Below are positions 43,509-52,051 of a stretch of 64,000 nt of DNA, one piece after another. Under the pieces are notes generated by a model that worked only from the letters and a program-made list of their open reading frames with translations, was not told where the DNA came from and did not search any database. The DNA is taken from NCBI GenBank assembly GCA_963711675.1, contig CAVQFB010000004.1, positions 62,001-126,000 on the forward strand. The letters run 5' to 3'. Position 1 is the first letter of the stretch. Every line of letters begins with the position of its first letter. Position numbers and translations under genes: made by a program. Origin of the DNA: CAVQFB01 sp963711675. GTDB lineage: Bacteria; Acidobacteriota; Terriglobia; Terriglobales; Acidobacteriaceae.

Positions 43509-43580
43509 GCAGCGCTCCCCCGCGTAAAGTGGATGACCGACACTAACTTACAAATACTCGAACTGCCGCAGGGAAACGCC

Positions 43581-44417
43581 ATGACTCCGAGCGCCCCTCA
43601 GAGCAACCGCGTGCCGATGGACGCCGTGGCATTTGAGTCCGTCAGCAAGACGTTCCGTCATCGTCCGGCTTGGTTCAACTTTATGGGGCGCGAACGGGGT
43701 GGGCAGACCGACGCGCTGCAGGACGTTACCCTTAGCGTTCCCGCCGGCAGCGTGCTCGTTCTTCTCGGACCTAACGGAAGTGGTAAGACAACCGCCCTGA
43801 AATTGATTGCCACTGTACTTTTGCCTGACAGCGGGCGCGTGCTGGTGCATGGATTCGATACCCTCAGAGAGTCCGGCGAGGTCCGTAAGCGCGTCGGTTT
43901 TGCCGTCGCGAGTGAGCGATCCTTTTTCCCGCGGCTTTCTGCGCGTGAGAACCTTGACTTCTTCGCCACCCTCGACGATGTGCCCCGCAAGGCACGCCCT
44001 GACTGGATCGAGAAAGTCCTCGATCAAACCGGCCTGTCCGATTCAGCTGACACGCTGGTGATGAAGTTCTCCACCGGAATGTATCAGCGGCTGGGACTGG
44101 CCCGTGCCCTGATAAAAAATCCTTCCATACTCTTGCTGGATGAGCCTACCCGCAGCCTCGACCCGGGATCGACAGCGCACTTCTGGGGCCTGGTGCGCAG
44201 TCTGACGGAGCGGCGCACAACCGTCCTGCTCGCCACCCACGATTTCAACGAAGCGGTTGCCGTGGGCGATCGCTTGGCGGTTCTGGACCACGGCCGGATT
44301 GCCGGTCAGAGACAAGTCTCCGGCACAACCAGCGTCGAGCAGTTGCGCGCCTTCTATTTTGACCTCGCGGGTGAACTCGATAAGACACCGCAGTTCGCTT
44401 CCGGAGGACGCCGTTGA
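43581..44417 (+). CDS. ABC transporter ATP-binding protein (exporter)
   Basis: A 278-residue ATPase from the ATG at 43581, where AGGGA is seven bases upstream; a longer form from 43533 is possible but would leave only 24 bases to the divergent gene. Walker A GPNGSGKTTALKLI, the signature helix as FSTGMYQRLGLARAL (in place of LSGGQ), Walker B SILLLDEPTRSLDP and the H-loop ATHDF are present. The NatA/DrrA-like family pairs with the six-helix permease encoded next (stop overlaps by ATGA-like four bases). In this setting it is inferred to export the peptide product. Confidence 0.9.
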   Translation: MTPSAPQSNRVPMDAVAFESVSKTFRHRPAWFNFMGRERGGQTDALQDVTLSVPAGSVLVLLGPNGSGKTTALKLIATVLLPDSGRVLVHGFDTLRESGEVRKRVGFAVASERSFFPRLSARENLDFFATLDDVPRKARPDWIEKVLDQTGLSDSADTLVMKFSTGMYQRLGLARALIKNPSILLLDEPTRSLDPGSTAHFWGLVRSLTERRTTVLLATHDFNEAVAVGDRLAVLDHGRIAGQRQVSGTTSVEQLRAFYFDLAGELDKTPQFASGGRR

Positions 44418-45220
44418 GCATCTCAGCGTTGCTCGACAAGGTGGGCGCGATCCTGCGGCGTGACCTGCTGACTTCGATGCGTTACCGGACGGGATTCTTG
44501 CTGGGGGCTGCGGGTGCGCTCGCTGAACTGGCCGCCTTCTATTACCTTTCGCGCGCCATCGGTTCCGGCTTCCACCCGGAAGGGATCGAGTATTTTCCTT
44601 TCTTGCTGGTGGGAACCGGTTTCTACACCTTCCTGGTGATGGGCATCAATTCGTTCCTGACCGCGGTGCAGGAAGCGCAACAGGCCGGTACCCTCGAAGT
44701 CGTGCTGACCACCTCCACACCTCCTGCGGTTCTCGTTTGCCTGAGCGCTCTCTCTGCGTTTGCTGGAAGCGCGGTCAACCTCTTTCTGTATCTCGTGGTC
44801 GGACTCATTTTGTTTGGCGCGCCACTGCACCCGAATCTCGCTGGATGCCTCGCTGTATTCGCACTCTCCGTGGCAGTGGCGGTCTCAATTGGGATTCTGT
44901 CCGCCGCGTTACAGCTGGCGATTCAAAAAGGTACGGCGGTCGTCTGGCTGCTCGCTTCCGGAGTCTGGTTTCTGACCGGCACCATGTTTCCAGTTGCCGC
45001 GCTACCCAAGTTCCTTCGCAATCTTTCTGACCTCATCCCCATCACCCATTCGCTCAATGGCATGCGCCTGGCACTGCTTCAACACGCCTCGTTTTCATCC
45101 CTCGCCCATGACATTACCGTCCTTGGCGTGACCTCACTCTTCCTCTTGCCTTTGAGTCTGGTTGTCTTCTCGTGGACGTTGCGCCGGGCGAAACTGGAGG
45201 GAACGCTGTCTTTCTATTGA
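44414..45220 (+). CDS. ABC-2 type transporter permease
   Basis: A 268-residue protein with about six transmembrane helices: YRTGFLLGAAGALAELAAFYYL, LVGTGFYTFLVMGINSFL, AFAGSAVNLFLYLVVGLILFG (split for length), LSVAVAVSIGILSAALQLAI, VVWLLASGVWFLTGTMF, LFLLPLSLVVFSW. It begins four bases inside the ATPase stop, so the two are translationally coupled. Partner of the preceding ATPase. Confidence 0.9.
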   Translation: MSISALLDKVGAILRRDLLTSMRYRTGFLLGAAGALAELAAFYYLSRAIGSGFHPEGIEYFPFLLVGTGFYTFLVMGINSFLTAVQEAQQAGTLEVVLTTSTPPAVLVCLSALSAFAGSAVNLFLYLVVGLILFGAPLHPNLAGCLAVFALSVAVAVSIGILSAALQLAIQKGTAVVWLLASGVWFLTGTMFPVAALPKFLRNLSDLIPITHSLNGMRLALLQHASFSSLAHDITVLGVTSLFLLPLSLVVFSWTLRRAKLEGTLSFY

Positions 45221-45422
45221 AGCGTTTGCCAGGAATTCAGGAGCGTTACGCCGTCCAAGGCTGACACTTCATGACGTGAAACCCGCTCAGGGCGCGCCCG
45301 CCTGCACCTAGACAGGCAACAAGGATTAACTTTTGATGAAGGCCTCTGATGTACACTTCCGCTAAACACATTCAAGAGCGTAGCTTCGCCGGACCAGGGG
45401 GGATTTAGAGTTCCGGATTCGT

Positions 45423-45602
45423 ATGACTCAGAAGGATCAGACTTCTGCAGAACAGAAGAACGCTGCGGAGAACCGCCTGACGGCGAAGAAGCCGTATCAC
45501 AAGCCAGAATTCCGCTTCGAGCGTGTCTTTGAGACCATGGCTCTGGCCTGTGCCAAGACAGGCACGCAGGGCACCTGCAATATCATCAAGAAAAGATCAT
45601 AG
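45423..45602 (+). CDS. Candidate RiPP precursor peptide
   Basis: A 59-residue product missed by length cut-offs. Residues 1-22 are polar and Lys/Gln/Ala-rich; the middle KKPYHKPEFRFERVFETMA (22-40) contains a YxxP element and an FET segment like the recognition sequence bound by PqqD-type (RRE) domains; the end LACAKTGTQGTCNIIKKRS (41-59) has two Cys (43 and 52), Thr/Gly-rich spacing and a C-terminal Ser. It lies 203 bases after the permease gene, and its stop codon overlaps the AGGAG that serves the next gene. The ribosome-binding site is weak (GGA about six bases before the ATG), so the start is not certain. Precursor status is inferred from size, composition and neighbours. Confidence 0.7.
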   Translation: MTQKDQTSAEQKNAAENRLTAKKPYHKPEFRFERVFETMALACAKTGTQGTCNIIKKRS

Positions 45603-45616
45603 GAGAATTGCCGCGG

Positions 45617-46174
45617 ATGCCCGTGCCGCCCCTGCCAAGCGAACAGAAGTTTAGTCTGGCGACTGAAGTCCTGCGCTCGTTCGGAAGAATGCGCCTGAGG
45701 GTTACAGGAACCAGCATGCTGCCTGCACTATGGCCAGGCGACTTGCTCACCATAGAGTCCGCATCGTTCTCGTCCATCAGATCTGGGGACCTGACCTTCT
45801 ATTCCCGCGACGGCCGTTTTTTCGTGCACCGCCTGATTCGCAAGAAGAGGGAGGCGGGTAGAGATGTGCTGATCACCCGCGGCGACGCTCAGATTTGTGC
45901 CGATCTCCCCGTTGTTCCCGATCTGCCGGGGCGAGTCATGGAAATCCGTCGGGGTGACCGCATCATCATTCCGTCCCGCAGGTGGCGGCGATTACACCGC
46001 TTGATGGGTCTGGTGTTCTGCCAGTTTGATTTCCTCCGCGGATTGGCTTCGCGTTACATGGCGCACAGAGCGAAGTCCGCGCGCCAGGAAGTTGATTCTC
46101 GGATCGTCAACAACTCAGACCGGTCAGATGATGTCCTCGCGACGGGACCGGATCTGAGAGGGTGCACTAGTTGA
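45617..46174 (+). CDS. S26/S24-type serine peptidase, possible leader peptidase
   Basis: A 185-residue protein resembling signal peptidase. The catalytic Ser is in RVTGTSMLPALWPGDLL, and the following FFVHRLIRKK provides a His in the position used by the archaeal/ER (SipW, Sec11) type, rather than the Lys of LepB. There is no clear N-terminal membrane anchor; a hydrophobic stretch occurs near residues 131-142 (LMGLVFCQFDFL). AGGAG at 45601 precedes it. In the context of the precursor gene, leader cleavage is the natural hypothesis, but it could also be an unrelated peptidase-like regulator. Confidence 0.78.
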   Translation: MPVPPLPSEQKFSLATEVLRSFGRMRLRVTGTSMLPALWPGDLLTIESASFSSIRSGDLTFYSRDGRFFVHRLIRKKREAGRDVLITRGDAQICADLPVVPDLPGRVMEIRRGDRIIIPSRRWRRLHRLMGLVFCQFDFLRGLASRYMAHRAKSARQEVDSRIVNNSDRSDDVLATGPDLRGCTS

Positions 46175-46992
46175 CGACCACAGCAGAATCCGTTCACGAG
46201 ATTGCAGTCGCCATCGGTGATCTGCCTGTACTCCTTCGCACTGGAGACGCGGCCTTCCTCGATGTGCTTCGCGCACGCTATGAGGGGTTTCTCGATTCGG
46301 CGGCTACGCCCCGCTTTCAATTTGACATTGATCTCATCGAGCCTAGTCCTGCGAGTGAGGAAGACATTCAGGTAAGAATGCAGGATGGCTTATGGTCGCT
46401 GCGGCGTGGTGACTTTCGCGCGCAATGGGATCCTCACCAGGGAAAAGGCTGGATCAGGCAATCGGCTAATCCTTACTCCGTGGACTCCGTTCTCCGCATC
46501 TTGCACAGCCTGGCACTTGCCCGCGAGGGCGGATTCCTGTTGCACGCAGCCAGTGCGGTCCGCAACGGCAAGGCCTTTCTATTCTCCGGTGTTTCCGGGG
46601 CGGGCAAGACCACCATTTCGCGGCTTGCGCCGAGAGATGTCACGCTGCTGACTGACGAGATTTCCTATGTTCGCAGCCAATCTGGCAGTTACATCGCTTG
46701 CGGCACGCCCTTTGCCGGCGAATTGGCCCGCGTGGGGGAGAATTGCTCCGCACCACTGGCGGCACTGTATTTTCTTGCGAAAGGGCCGGAGAATCGCATT
46801 GATCCGATCTCTCCCGCGGATGCGGTGGGGTTGCTTCTGCGCAACATCCTGTTCTTTGCGGAAGATCCGGATCTGGTCAAGGTAGTGTTCCGTTCGGCAT
46901 TTGAGTTCGTGGAGCGCGTGCCGGTGCAGCGTTTGACGTTTTTTCCGGATGCACATGTATGGGATCTCATCGGGCGGGTCAGCCAGGCTTGA
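46171..46992 (+). CDS. HPr-kinase-like P-loop protein (HprK-related)
   Basis: A 273-residue protein with the HprK-related fold: LLHAASAVRNGKAFLFSGVSGAGKTTISRL (split: LLHAASAV; FSGVSGAGKTTISRL, about residues 130-154) carries the P-loop, and VTLLTDEISYV supplies the acidic metal ligands. HprK-like proteins in lasso-peptide loci phosphorylate the C-terminal Ser of the peptide; others, paired with PqqD-like proteins, have unknown roles. The TTG start at 46171 overlaps the peptidase stop (TTGA), with AGAGGG upstream. Confidence 0.82.
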   Translation: MTTTAESVHEIAVAIGDLPVLLRTGDAAFLDVLRARYEGFLDSAATPRFQFDIDLIEPSPASEEDIQVRMQDGLWSLRRGDFRAQWDPHQGKGWIRQSANPYSVDSVLRILHSLALAREGGFLLHAASAVRNGKAFLFSGVSGAGKTTISRLAPRDVTLLTDEISYVRSQSGSYIACGTPFAGELARVGENCSAPLAALYFLAKGPENRIDPISPADAVGLLLRNILFFAEDPDLVKVVFRSAFEFVERVPVQRLTFFPDAHVWDLIGRVSQA

Positions 46993-47306
46993 CGCCAGAA
47001 AAATACATTGCGCGAAGCTCGGCGATCGCTGCCCGCATGCTGGGCGGCGAGATGATGATCATGTCCGCAGTCGACTCCACCTTTTTCACGCTGAACGAAG
47101 TCGCTACTGCGATCTGGCAAGCCGCCGATGGGCGCACGCCTTTGAGCGAAATCGTCAGGAACCGGATCTGCCACGAATTTGACGTGGACGTTGAAACCGC
47201 GAGTCAAGACGCCGAGCACTTCGTAAATGAGCTCTCAGCCCACCGTATTCTGCTGCTTTCCGACAAACCTTTCGGCACTGCCTCAGTCGGAGCCAACGCC
47301 GTATGA
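46989..47306 (+). CDS. PqqD-like peptide-binding (RRE) protein
   Basis: A 105-residue protein of the PqqD family. The region MMIMSAVDSTFFTLNEVATAIWQAADGRTPLSEIV (split: VDSTFFTLNEVATAIW and GRTPLSEIV) has the winged-helix pattern with a Leu-Asn turn and the Trp that mark PqqD. In RiPP systems this domain (RiPP recognition element) binds the leader and presents it to the modifying enzyme. The start TTG at 46989 overlaps the kinase stop (TTGA); the reading from 46959 would run into the kinase gene. The stop overlaps the rSAM start (ATGA). Confidence 0.85.
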   Translation: MTPEKYIARSSAIAARMLGGEMMIMSAVDSTFFTLNEVATAIWQAADGRTPLSEIVRNRICHEFDVDVETASQDAEHFVNELSAHRILLLSDKPFGTASVGANAV

Positions 47307-48401
47307 GCCTGCTTTACGAGATGAACCAGAAAGCCCTGGCTCTGGGCGTGCCCTTCGACGTGCAGTTCGACATCACCTACCGCTGCAACGAACGCTGCGT
47401 CCATTGCTATCTGGATCACGATGACCACGGCGAACTCACCACCGCCGAAATAAGAGATATCCTCGATAGATCTTGCCGATGCGGGCGTTTTCCTCTTGAC
47501 GTTCAGTGGCGGCGAGGTGTTCATGCGCCGCGACTTCTTCGAGCTCATCGAGCACGCGCGGCGTCTGCTGTTCAACGTAAAGATCAAGACGAATGCAGTG
47601 ATGATTCGTGAGCGCGAAGCGCAGCGTCTGCGCGCTCTTGGTGTCGAGCAGATCCAGATCAGCATTTACTCTCACCGGCCCTCGGTTCACGACGCCATCA
47701 CGAAGCTTCCGGGATCCTTGCAACGCTCTATCGATGCCATTCGTTTCCTCAAGTCTCAGGGACTCAAGGTCATCATGGCGAATGTGTTGATGACCGCCAA
47801 CATGGGCGACCATGCAGGTGTTCAGGCTCTGGCCAGAGAACTGGGAGTGCGGTACAGTCTTGACCCGACGATCACGCCGAAGATGGACGGTGATACGTCG
47901 ATTCTTAACCTCCGCATCCCGGGCACCGAGTTGAATCAGGTTTTTCACAACGAGGCACTGGTTGGCGATGTCGACAAATTTTGCGCGCCGCCGAAAGCCG
48001 CTGACGAAGATGACTTGGAAGCTTTCCCCTGCAGCGCGGGACACACCACGTGCTATATCTCGCCCTACGGAGATGTTTTCCCGTGCGTCCAATTCCCACT
48101 GCCCAGCGGCAACCTTCGACGCCAGACATTCCTCGAGGTCTGGAAAAACTCTCCGCAGCTGGCCGAAGTTCGATCCATCCGTGCGAAGGATTTGCCGGTA
48201 TGTTCCACGTGCAGCCATGTGAGTGCATGCACACGCTGCCCTGGGCTTGCTTACATGGAAGGGAATATGCGCGGGCCGTCGGTTTCTGACTGCGAAAAAT
48301 CTTTTTATCGGACCGGCGTGCCTTCAGCCAACATGCTCAGAGGTGGCAGTTTTTCAGCACCCGGTGGATCTCTCATTCAGATTCGGTCACTTACCGCCTA
48401 G
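47303..48401 (+). pseudogene. Radical SAM/SPASM peptide-modifying enzyme, frameshifted
   Basis: About 365 residues once one base is removed near 47468. The first frame has the radical SAM cluster motif YRCNERCVHCYL; the second continues LTFSGGEVFMRRDFFELIEH (the SAM-binding GGE motif) and ends with SPASM cysteines for additional Fe-S clusters (CSTCSHVSACTRCPGLA, SVSDCEKSF). rSAM/SPASM enzymes install cross-links or epimerise residues in peptides. The preceding PqqD-like gene is coupled by ATGA. The extra base lies between the two SAM motifs (GAT-[A]-GAT-CTT), a position where the two halves could not function separately. Confidence 0.87.
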
Positions 48402-48529
48402 CTCTCCGTCGATCTCACGGCTGCAAAACCAGCCTGGGCTAGTTCCAGATTACTTTGGTGTTCGGCGAGGCCATGAGTTGCTCACTCCAGATTCGTATTA
48501 CGCCGTAGAATTACCGTAGGACCCCAAAA

Positions 48530-48982
48530 GTGGACACTTCGAAGGACACTCCCGAAGCACAGCGCCGCAGTATCCGCATCCGATGGGAAATATCGATCCG
48601 GCTTACCAGTCTTGATCCTGCGACCCCCTTTACGGAGCAAGCGCAGACTCTGGTAGTCAATCCGCAGGGTTGTGGTGTGCGTCTGGGACGTCCCCTGCCG
48701 CCGGGCCTGCCGGTTCAGATCGATGGCCTCCCCGGTGGGATCAGCGTAACCGCGACGGTAGCAAATTGTGTCTCGCTGGGGACGGGATCGAACCTCTGGC
48801 TAGTGGGTGTTGCACTCGACGAACCCGCCAACGTCTGGGGTGTGCAGACCCCTCCCGCCGATTGGGGAACGGGGCCCGCTAAAGTTGCGGTTGCCGGCGC
48901 TACGCCAGATCTTCATAAGCGCGAGAACTGGCCCTTCTCACAGTTTTCGTCACGCGGGGAATTTCATCCCGGACGGAAATAG
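48530..48982 (+). CDS. PilZ domain protein
   Basis: A 150-residue PilZ-fold protein. An N-terminal RRSIRIRWEISIRLTSL supplies the c-di-GMP-binding Arg-rich start (RxxxR-like), and VVNPQGCGVRLGRPLPPG corresponds to the second motif (D/NxSxxG-like), with Asn replacing Asp. The second motif is imperfect, so ligand binding is uncertain. GTG start at 48530 with AGGA about eight bases upstream. Convergent with the c-di-GMP enzyme gene. Confidence 0.75.
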   Translation: MDTSKDTPEAQRRSIRIRWEISIRLTSLDPATPFTEQAQTLVVNPQGCGVRLGRPLPPGLPVQIDGLPGGISVTATVANCVSLGTGSNLWLVGVALDEPANVWGVQTPPADWGTGPAKVAVAGATPDLHKRENWPFSQFSSRGEFHPGRK

Positions 48983-49046
48983 CCGCCTAACAACCCCAAG
49001 GCCGGGTCTCCACCGCAATTCCTGCCCAAGCCAGCAACGCAAAGCC

Positions 49047-51803
49047 CTACTTCACCAGCATCTTCGACAGGTAGTAGTTGTCGTAAACCTTCGTGGTGCG
49101 ATCGACATATTCCACAATCTTCTGAAGGTTCCCACGTTCTTCCCGGCTACCCTCTTTGAACTTCACGGCGACTCCGGTTCCTGCGTCCATTCGAAGTACG
49201 ATGCCTTCTGCTTGCAGGCGGCTGTCGTCAATCGAGAAAAGTAGTTTGAGGCGGCTCTCCGGCGGCAGGATGCAGGGCGTTTCCACGTAACAGCCACCCA
49301 GGCTGATATTCGTCAGATTGCCCAGAATCGGCGCAGCGTCGTTTTCTGCCTGAATTTCGATGGTCAGCCGCCCTTTCATTCGCGGATATAACCGGCGATT
49401 CTTCCGGCCCGGCTGGCTCTGCTTTTCGAGGTACATGCGACGGTCGGCCTCTGCCAGCAATTCCTCGGCATCCAGACCGTCGTCCGGATACATCGAACGG
49501 CCCACGCTCAGAGAGAGAATGTCCTCGTTACAGACCTCTTTGCCGACTTGCTTGGCCAGATCCCGCAAGTTCTCTGCTTTTTTCACGGACACTTCCGGCG
49601 TCAGCCCGGGCGCAATCACCACGAATTCGTCGCCGCCCATGCGTGCGACATAGTCGTATTCGCGGCAGGTTTCCTTCAGAGCCACCGCGAACAGCCGCAG
49701 CACACGGTTGCCCTCGAGGTGTCCGAAGCGATCGTTGATCTGCTTGAACCCGTCCATGTCGCAGACCATGACCGTCAACGAAGACTTGTCTCGTTTGCAG
49801 CGTGCCAGTTCACGATCGAGCTGCAGGAACAGCGAACGTGCATTCGGCAATTCCGTCAGATAGTCGGTTGTGGCAGAACTTTCGGCTTGCTGATATTTGA
49901 GAGCGTTTTCGATCGCCAGCGCCATCTTGGAGCACACGGCCAAGAGCACGCGCAGGTGGTCCGAGGTGAATGCATCCTTCTCCGCATGATAAAGAGAGAG
50001 CACGCCTACCACTCCCTCCAGCCCTTCTAGTGGCAGCGAGATCGCAGAGCGCAAGGTGCTGAACTTGGTCGGATCGTTGAGATACCCAGGCTCGACTGAC
50101 GGATTGCCGTTGACGATGGGCTTCTTGTTCTGCGCCACCCAGCCGGAAAGCCCCTGTCCCAGCGGAATGCGCAACGAGGCAAACAGGCGGAAATTATCGC
50201 CGCTGACATGCTCGGGCAACAACTCTCCGTTACGAAGCACGTAAATAGCGATCGCATCGTAGGGAACCAGGCGCTTGAGTTTTACGGAGAAGACCGAGAG
50301 CGTTTCACCCAGACTGAGGGAAGCTCCCAGGTCCTGGCTGAGTTCGAACAGCGTCTGCGCCTCAGCGCGGGCGGCGGCAATCGACGAAAGGAAGCTGGTA
50401 TCGTGGCTTTCTGAGGGGCCGCGCTTTTCAAAACCCGCGGCCGGCGCCAAGCCGCGTTCTACCTTGACTTCGATGGGCAGCTTCGGCTTGGTCGTTTCTT
50501 CCGAACTCTTTTCCACCAGTTTTTCCAGGTCGCGATAGTTCCTCTGCAGTACGGCCACGACCCGTGGATCGAACGCTTTGCCCGATTCCTCTCCCAACCG
50601 CTTCATCACTTCTTCGATGGGAAGAGCGCGACGGTATTGGCGGTCGGAAGCCAGGGCGTCAAGAAAATCGACAGCGGACAGAATGCGCGCTCCAATGGGA
50701 ATCTCCTCGTCCTTCAGCCCCAAGGGATAGCCGGATCCATCCCACTTCTCGTGGTGTGCCCGGACGATGGGCACGACCGGATACGGAAAGCGTACCCGCT
50801 CCAGAATTTCTGCGCCCACGAGAGGATGGATCTTCATCTTCTCGAATTCTTCCGGCGTCAGGCGGCCCGGCTTGGAGATGATGTGTTCCGGCACCGCAAG
50901 CTTACCAATGTCGTGCAGCAGCGCGGCCGCGTGCAGCGCTTCCATCTCCTCAGTCGAAATATTGCAGTTCCTTCGCCACTTCGATGGCATACACACGCAC
51001 GCGCTGCAGGTGATCGTGGGTGGTATGGTCTTTGGCCTCAATCGCCAGCGCCAGAGCTTCGATCGTGCGCAGGTGGAGGTTGGCCATGTCTCCCACGTGG
51101 CGCTTCTCATCGTCCAGCTTTCCCAAGTAGAGCCGGTAGGAGCGATAGATCAGGTAAATGACGGGCAATACCAGCAGCGAGGTTTGCCAGTCCACCAGTC
51201 CATTCAACCAGCTCATCAAGCCGGCAATTCCGGCGCCTACCAGGTAATAGGGGAACGACCAGAAGTAGCACTCGGACCAGATCTTGTTTAGCGACTTGTG
51301 CTCCGTAAGCGCGATGACGGTGGCCACCGGGACGGTGTTGAACAGGAAGTACGTCGAGGCCGTGATCACCAGGAGCAGAGACGGGTTGTTCACCTTACCG
51401 TTAAGCATGGCAAGGTGGTAGACGAGATAGGCCGCCGCGATCGCCAAGGCGGTACCGCAGATATTGAAGACGACCTGTACCGGGCGTGGGCGGTCCCGAT
51501 AGAAACACTGCACCACGATGGCAGAGCTCCGAGCGCGAGCGTTTCGCCGAAACTTAACTCCAAAACTCCCAGCAGGATGAACAGGAAGTTCACCGACATC
51601 GTGCCGGTAATTCCCGGAAGGTTGACCTTTAGCCGTGAAGCCAGCATGGCCACGAACAGGTAGCAGACGAACCTCAGCGGGTCACCACTCTGAGGTCGAA
51701 TGGCGGCGTACAACAGAATACTGGACCCGACCAGCACCACCGCTCCAATGAACAGCCGTGCCTCCAGCGTCATGTACTTCCAGGACTGCGCCTGTCCGGA
51801 CAT
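49047..51803 (-). pseudogene. Membrane HD-GYP + GAF + GGDEF + PilZ protein (c-di-GMP turnover), with two frameshifts
   Basis: Fixing two single-base indels (51525-51526 and 50957-50959) gives a 918-residue protein. Parts in order: about 5-6 transmembrane helices (residues 15-230), HD-GYP phosphodiesterase (HDHLQRVRVYAI, AALLHDIGKLAVPEHI, AHHEKWDGSGYP), a GAF-like domain, GGDEF diguanylate cyclase (RMGGDEFVVIAPG) with an intact RxxD inhibitory site (CREYD) five residues before GGDEF, and a C-terminal PilZ domain (RRLYPRMKGRLTIEI, NISLGGCYVETP). HD-GYP hydrolyses and GGDEF makes c-di-GMP, so synthesis, breakdown and sensing may be combined in one polypeptide. The ATG at 51803 begins the first frame. 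Confidence 0.85.
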
Positions 51804-52051
51804 TCGGGTACTAAGACTCCTTCTCCGCTTCGTTCGTGAGGGGAAGACGCTCGTACATAGTGATATCAGCTAAGTTGTGGAAAATGAAGCCATTACCGCC
51901 ATTGAGCGGAAACTTTCGTAACCCCCAGTAACGGGGCAGAAAGGTGCTTTAGGGGCTTGGATTTAGAGATCGGAAGAGCGCCCGCAGGCAGAGAGGCACT
52001 CCGTGCGAGGGAAGGGCGGCTTGTAATTCACCGGTGGCAGTGCGAGAAGGA

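Noticed and set aside
42279..48401. Classical lasso-peptide cluster
   Set aside because: No asparagine-synthetase-like cyclase or transglutaminase-like protease is present and the precursor does not show a clear lasso core.
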